Positions 63,444-64,000 of a stretch of 64,000 nt of DNA are shown one piece after another. The position numbers were made by a program, and so were the translations under genes. The DNA is from Sphingomonadales bacterium UBA656 (GTDB lineage: Bacteria > Pseudomonadota > Alphaproteobacteria > Sphingomonadales > Sphingomonadaceae): the NCBI GenBank assembly GCA_002299895.1, contig DBOC01000008.1:1-64000 (forward strand), read 5' to 3'. Position 1 is the first letter of the stretch, and the number at the start of each line of letters is the position of its first letter. Below the pieces are notes generated by a model, which saw nothing but the letters and a program-made list of their open reading frames with translations, was not told the DNA's origin and ran no database searches.

Positions 63444-64000
63444 ATGGACGCAAAAGATCAAAGCTCAGAATCCTACACCTACGCCAAGGCCGGTGTTTCC
63501 ATTGAAACCGGTAATGCCTTGGTGCGCGCCATTGCGCCACTGGCCAAAGCAACGCGTCGCGCAGGAGCCGACGCGGACCTTGGCGGATTTGGCGGGTTCT
63601 TCGATTTGAAAGCGGCAGGGTTTAATGACCCCTTACTGGTTGCTGCCAATGACGGCGTTGGAACCAAACTGAAACTGGCGATAGAATCCGGACGGCACGA
63701 AGGCGTCGGTATTGATCTAGTTGCAATGTGCGCAAACGACCTGATTGTGCAAGGCGCAGAGCCTTTGTTCTTCCTTGATTATTATGCAACTGGCAAACTC
63801 GACAATGCTATCGCAACGTCCGTTGTGGCCAGTATCGCAGAGGGTTGCAAACTAGCAGGCTGCGCACTGATAGGTGGCGAGACTGCTGAAATGCCGGGCA
63901 TGTATTCCGACGGTGATTATGACTTGGCTGGCTTTTGCGTTGGCGCCGTTGAGCGCGATCAAGTCCTAACCGCCGATAAGGTTGTCGCAGGCGATGTCAT
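63444..64000 (+). CDS. purM: Phosphoribosylformylglycinamidine cyclo-ligase, 3' end cut by window edge
   Basis: AIR synthetase, fifth step of purine synthesis. The visible 185 codons read YTYAKAGVSIETGNALV, DLGGFGGFFDL, LVAANDGVGTKLKLA (ATP-binding region), LVAMCANDLIVQGAEPLFFLD and ALIGGETAEMPGMY, all PurM signatures. ATG 63444 is the first start in frame and gives a typical N-terminus. The frame is still open at position 64000, so about half the gene is missing. Divergent from the DUF2066-like gene, 61 bp between starts. Confidence 0.94.
   Translation, partial: MDAKDQSSESYTYAKAGVSIETGNALVRAIAPLAKATRRAGADADLGGFGGFFDLKAAGFNDPLLVAANDGVGTKLKLAIESGRHEGVGIDLVAMCANDLIVQGAEPLFFLDYYATGKLDNAIATSVVASIAEGCKLAGCALIGGETAEMPGMYSDGDYDLAGFCVGAVERDQVLTADKVVAGDV

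Noticed and set aside
1..64000. CRISPR arrays, insertion sequences, prophage, defence or toxin-antitoxin genes
   Set aside because: No regularly spaced repeats, transposase, integrase, Cas or restriction genes were seen; content is core housekeeping throughout.

Overview
The window looks like chromosomal core sequence of an alphaproteobacterium, most likely order Sphingomonadales. Pointers are a CckA and a ChpT phosphorelay protein, an alphaproteobacterial LexA box (GAAC-N7-GAAC) before recA, a truncated alphaproteobacterial HprK behind ChvI/ChvG, GatCAB plus an AspRS with a non-discriminating signature, HdaA next to purM, a large TonB-dependent receptor, and a CCCTGAA...TTCAGGG palindromic repeat of a kind I associate with sphingomonads. 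GC content is moderate by eye, lower than in many Sphingomonas, so a Sphingorhabdus/Sphingopyxis-like genus is plausible (inference). I see no insertion sequence, prophage, CRISPR array, toxin-antitoxin or defence island, and gene density is very high.

Layout. 1-7.6 kb: 3' part of rnpB, an amidase, chpT, a JAMM peptidase, rluD, rpoH, mtgA and a TonB-dependent receptor. 7.9-13 kb: clpX, clpP, an unusual triple-repeat TonB-C-like protein, trigger factor and tRNA-Leu(UAG). 13-16.4 kb: gatCAB. 16.5-27.2 kb: DUF3089 hydrolase-ruvX, pyrB with a catalytically degenerate dihydroorotase, hisI, purF-SDR, photolyase with a membrane hydrolase, esterase-rppH. 27.2-32.4 kb: guaB-rsmB-TPR, M28 peptidase, short NfeD-like protein. 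32.4-39.9 kb: pckA facing a tightly overlapped operon chvI-chvG-hprK-rapZ-EIIA(Man)-HPr-rRNA/tRNA methyltransferase. 39.9-46 kb: rmuC, pssA, psd, icd, a CPA2 antiporter. 46-56 kb: alaS, GST, ureohydrolase, recA, cckA, DUF2062, smpB, dapA. 56-64 kb: slt, greB, aspS, rnd, hdaA, a DUF2066-like protein and the start of purM.

How the genes fit together. Cell-cycle phosphorelay parts (CckA, ChpT), replication control (HdaA), proteostasis (RpoH, ClpXP, trigger factor, SmpB), nucleotide synthesis (PyrB, PurF, PurM, GuaB), indirect Asn/Gln-tRNA synthesis (GatCAB with AspRS) and nitrogen-PTS/carbon control (HprK, EIIA, HPr, ChvIG, PckA) are all here. I found no clearly new multi-gene system. The best leads are the three-repeat, six-cysteine TonB-C-like protein lying between tig and clpP, a perfect 16-bp palindrome just upstream of pckA, the inactive-looking dihydroorotase fused into the pyrB operon, the REP-like element before pyrB, and a trigger factor with a histone-H1-like tail. 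No gene-free stretch exceeds about 300 bases; the larger gaps (7626-7886, 12812-13093, 18057-18284, 31957-32152, 34517-34695) hold the sites listed below or nothing I can recognise.
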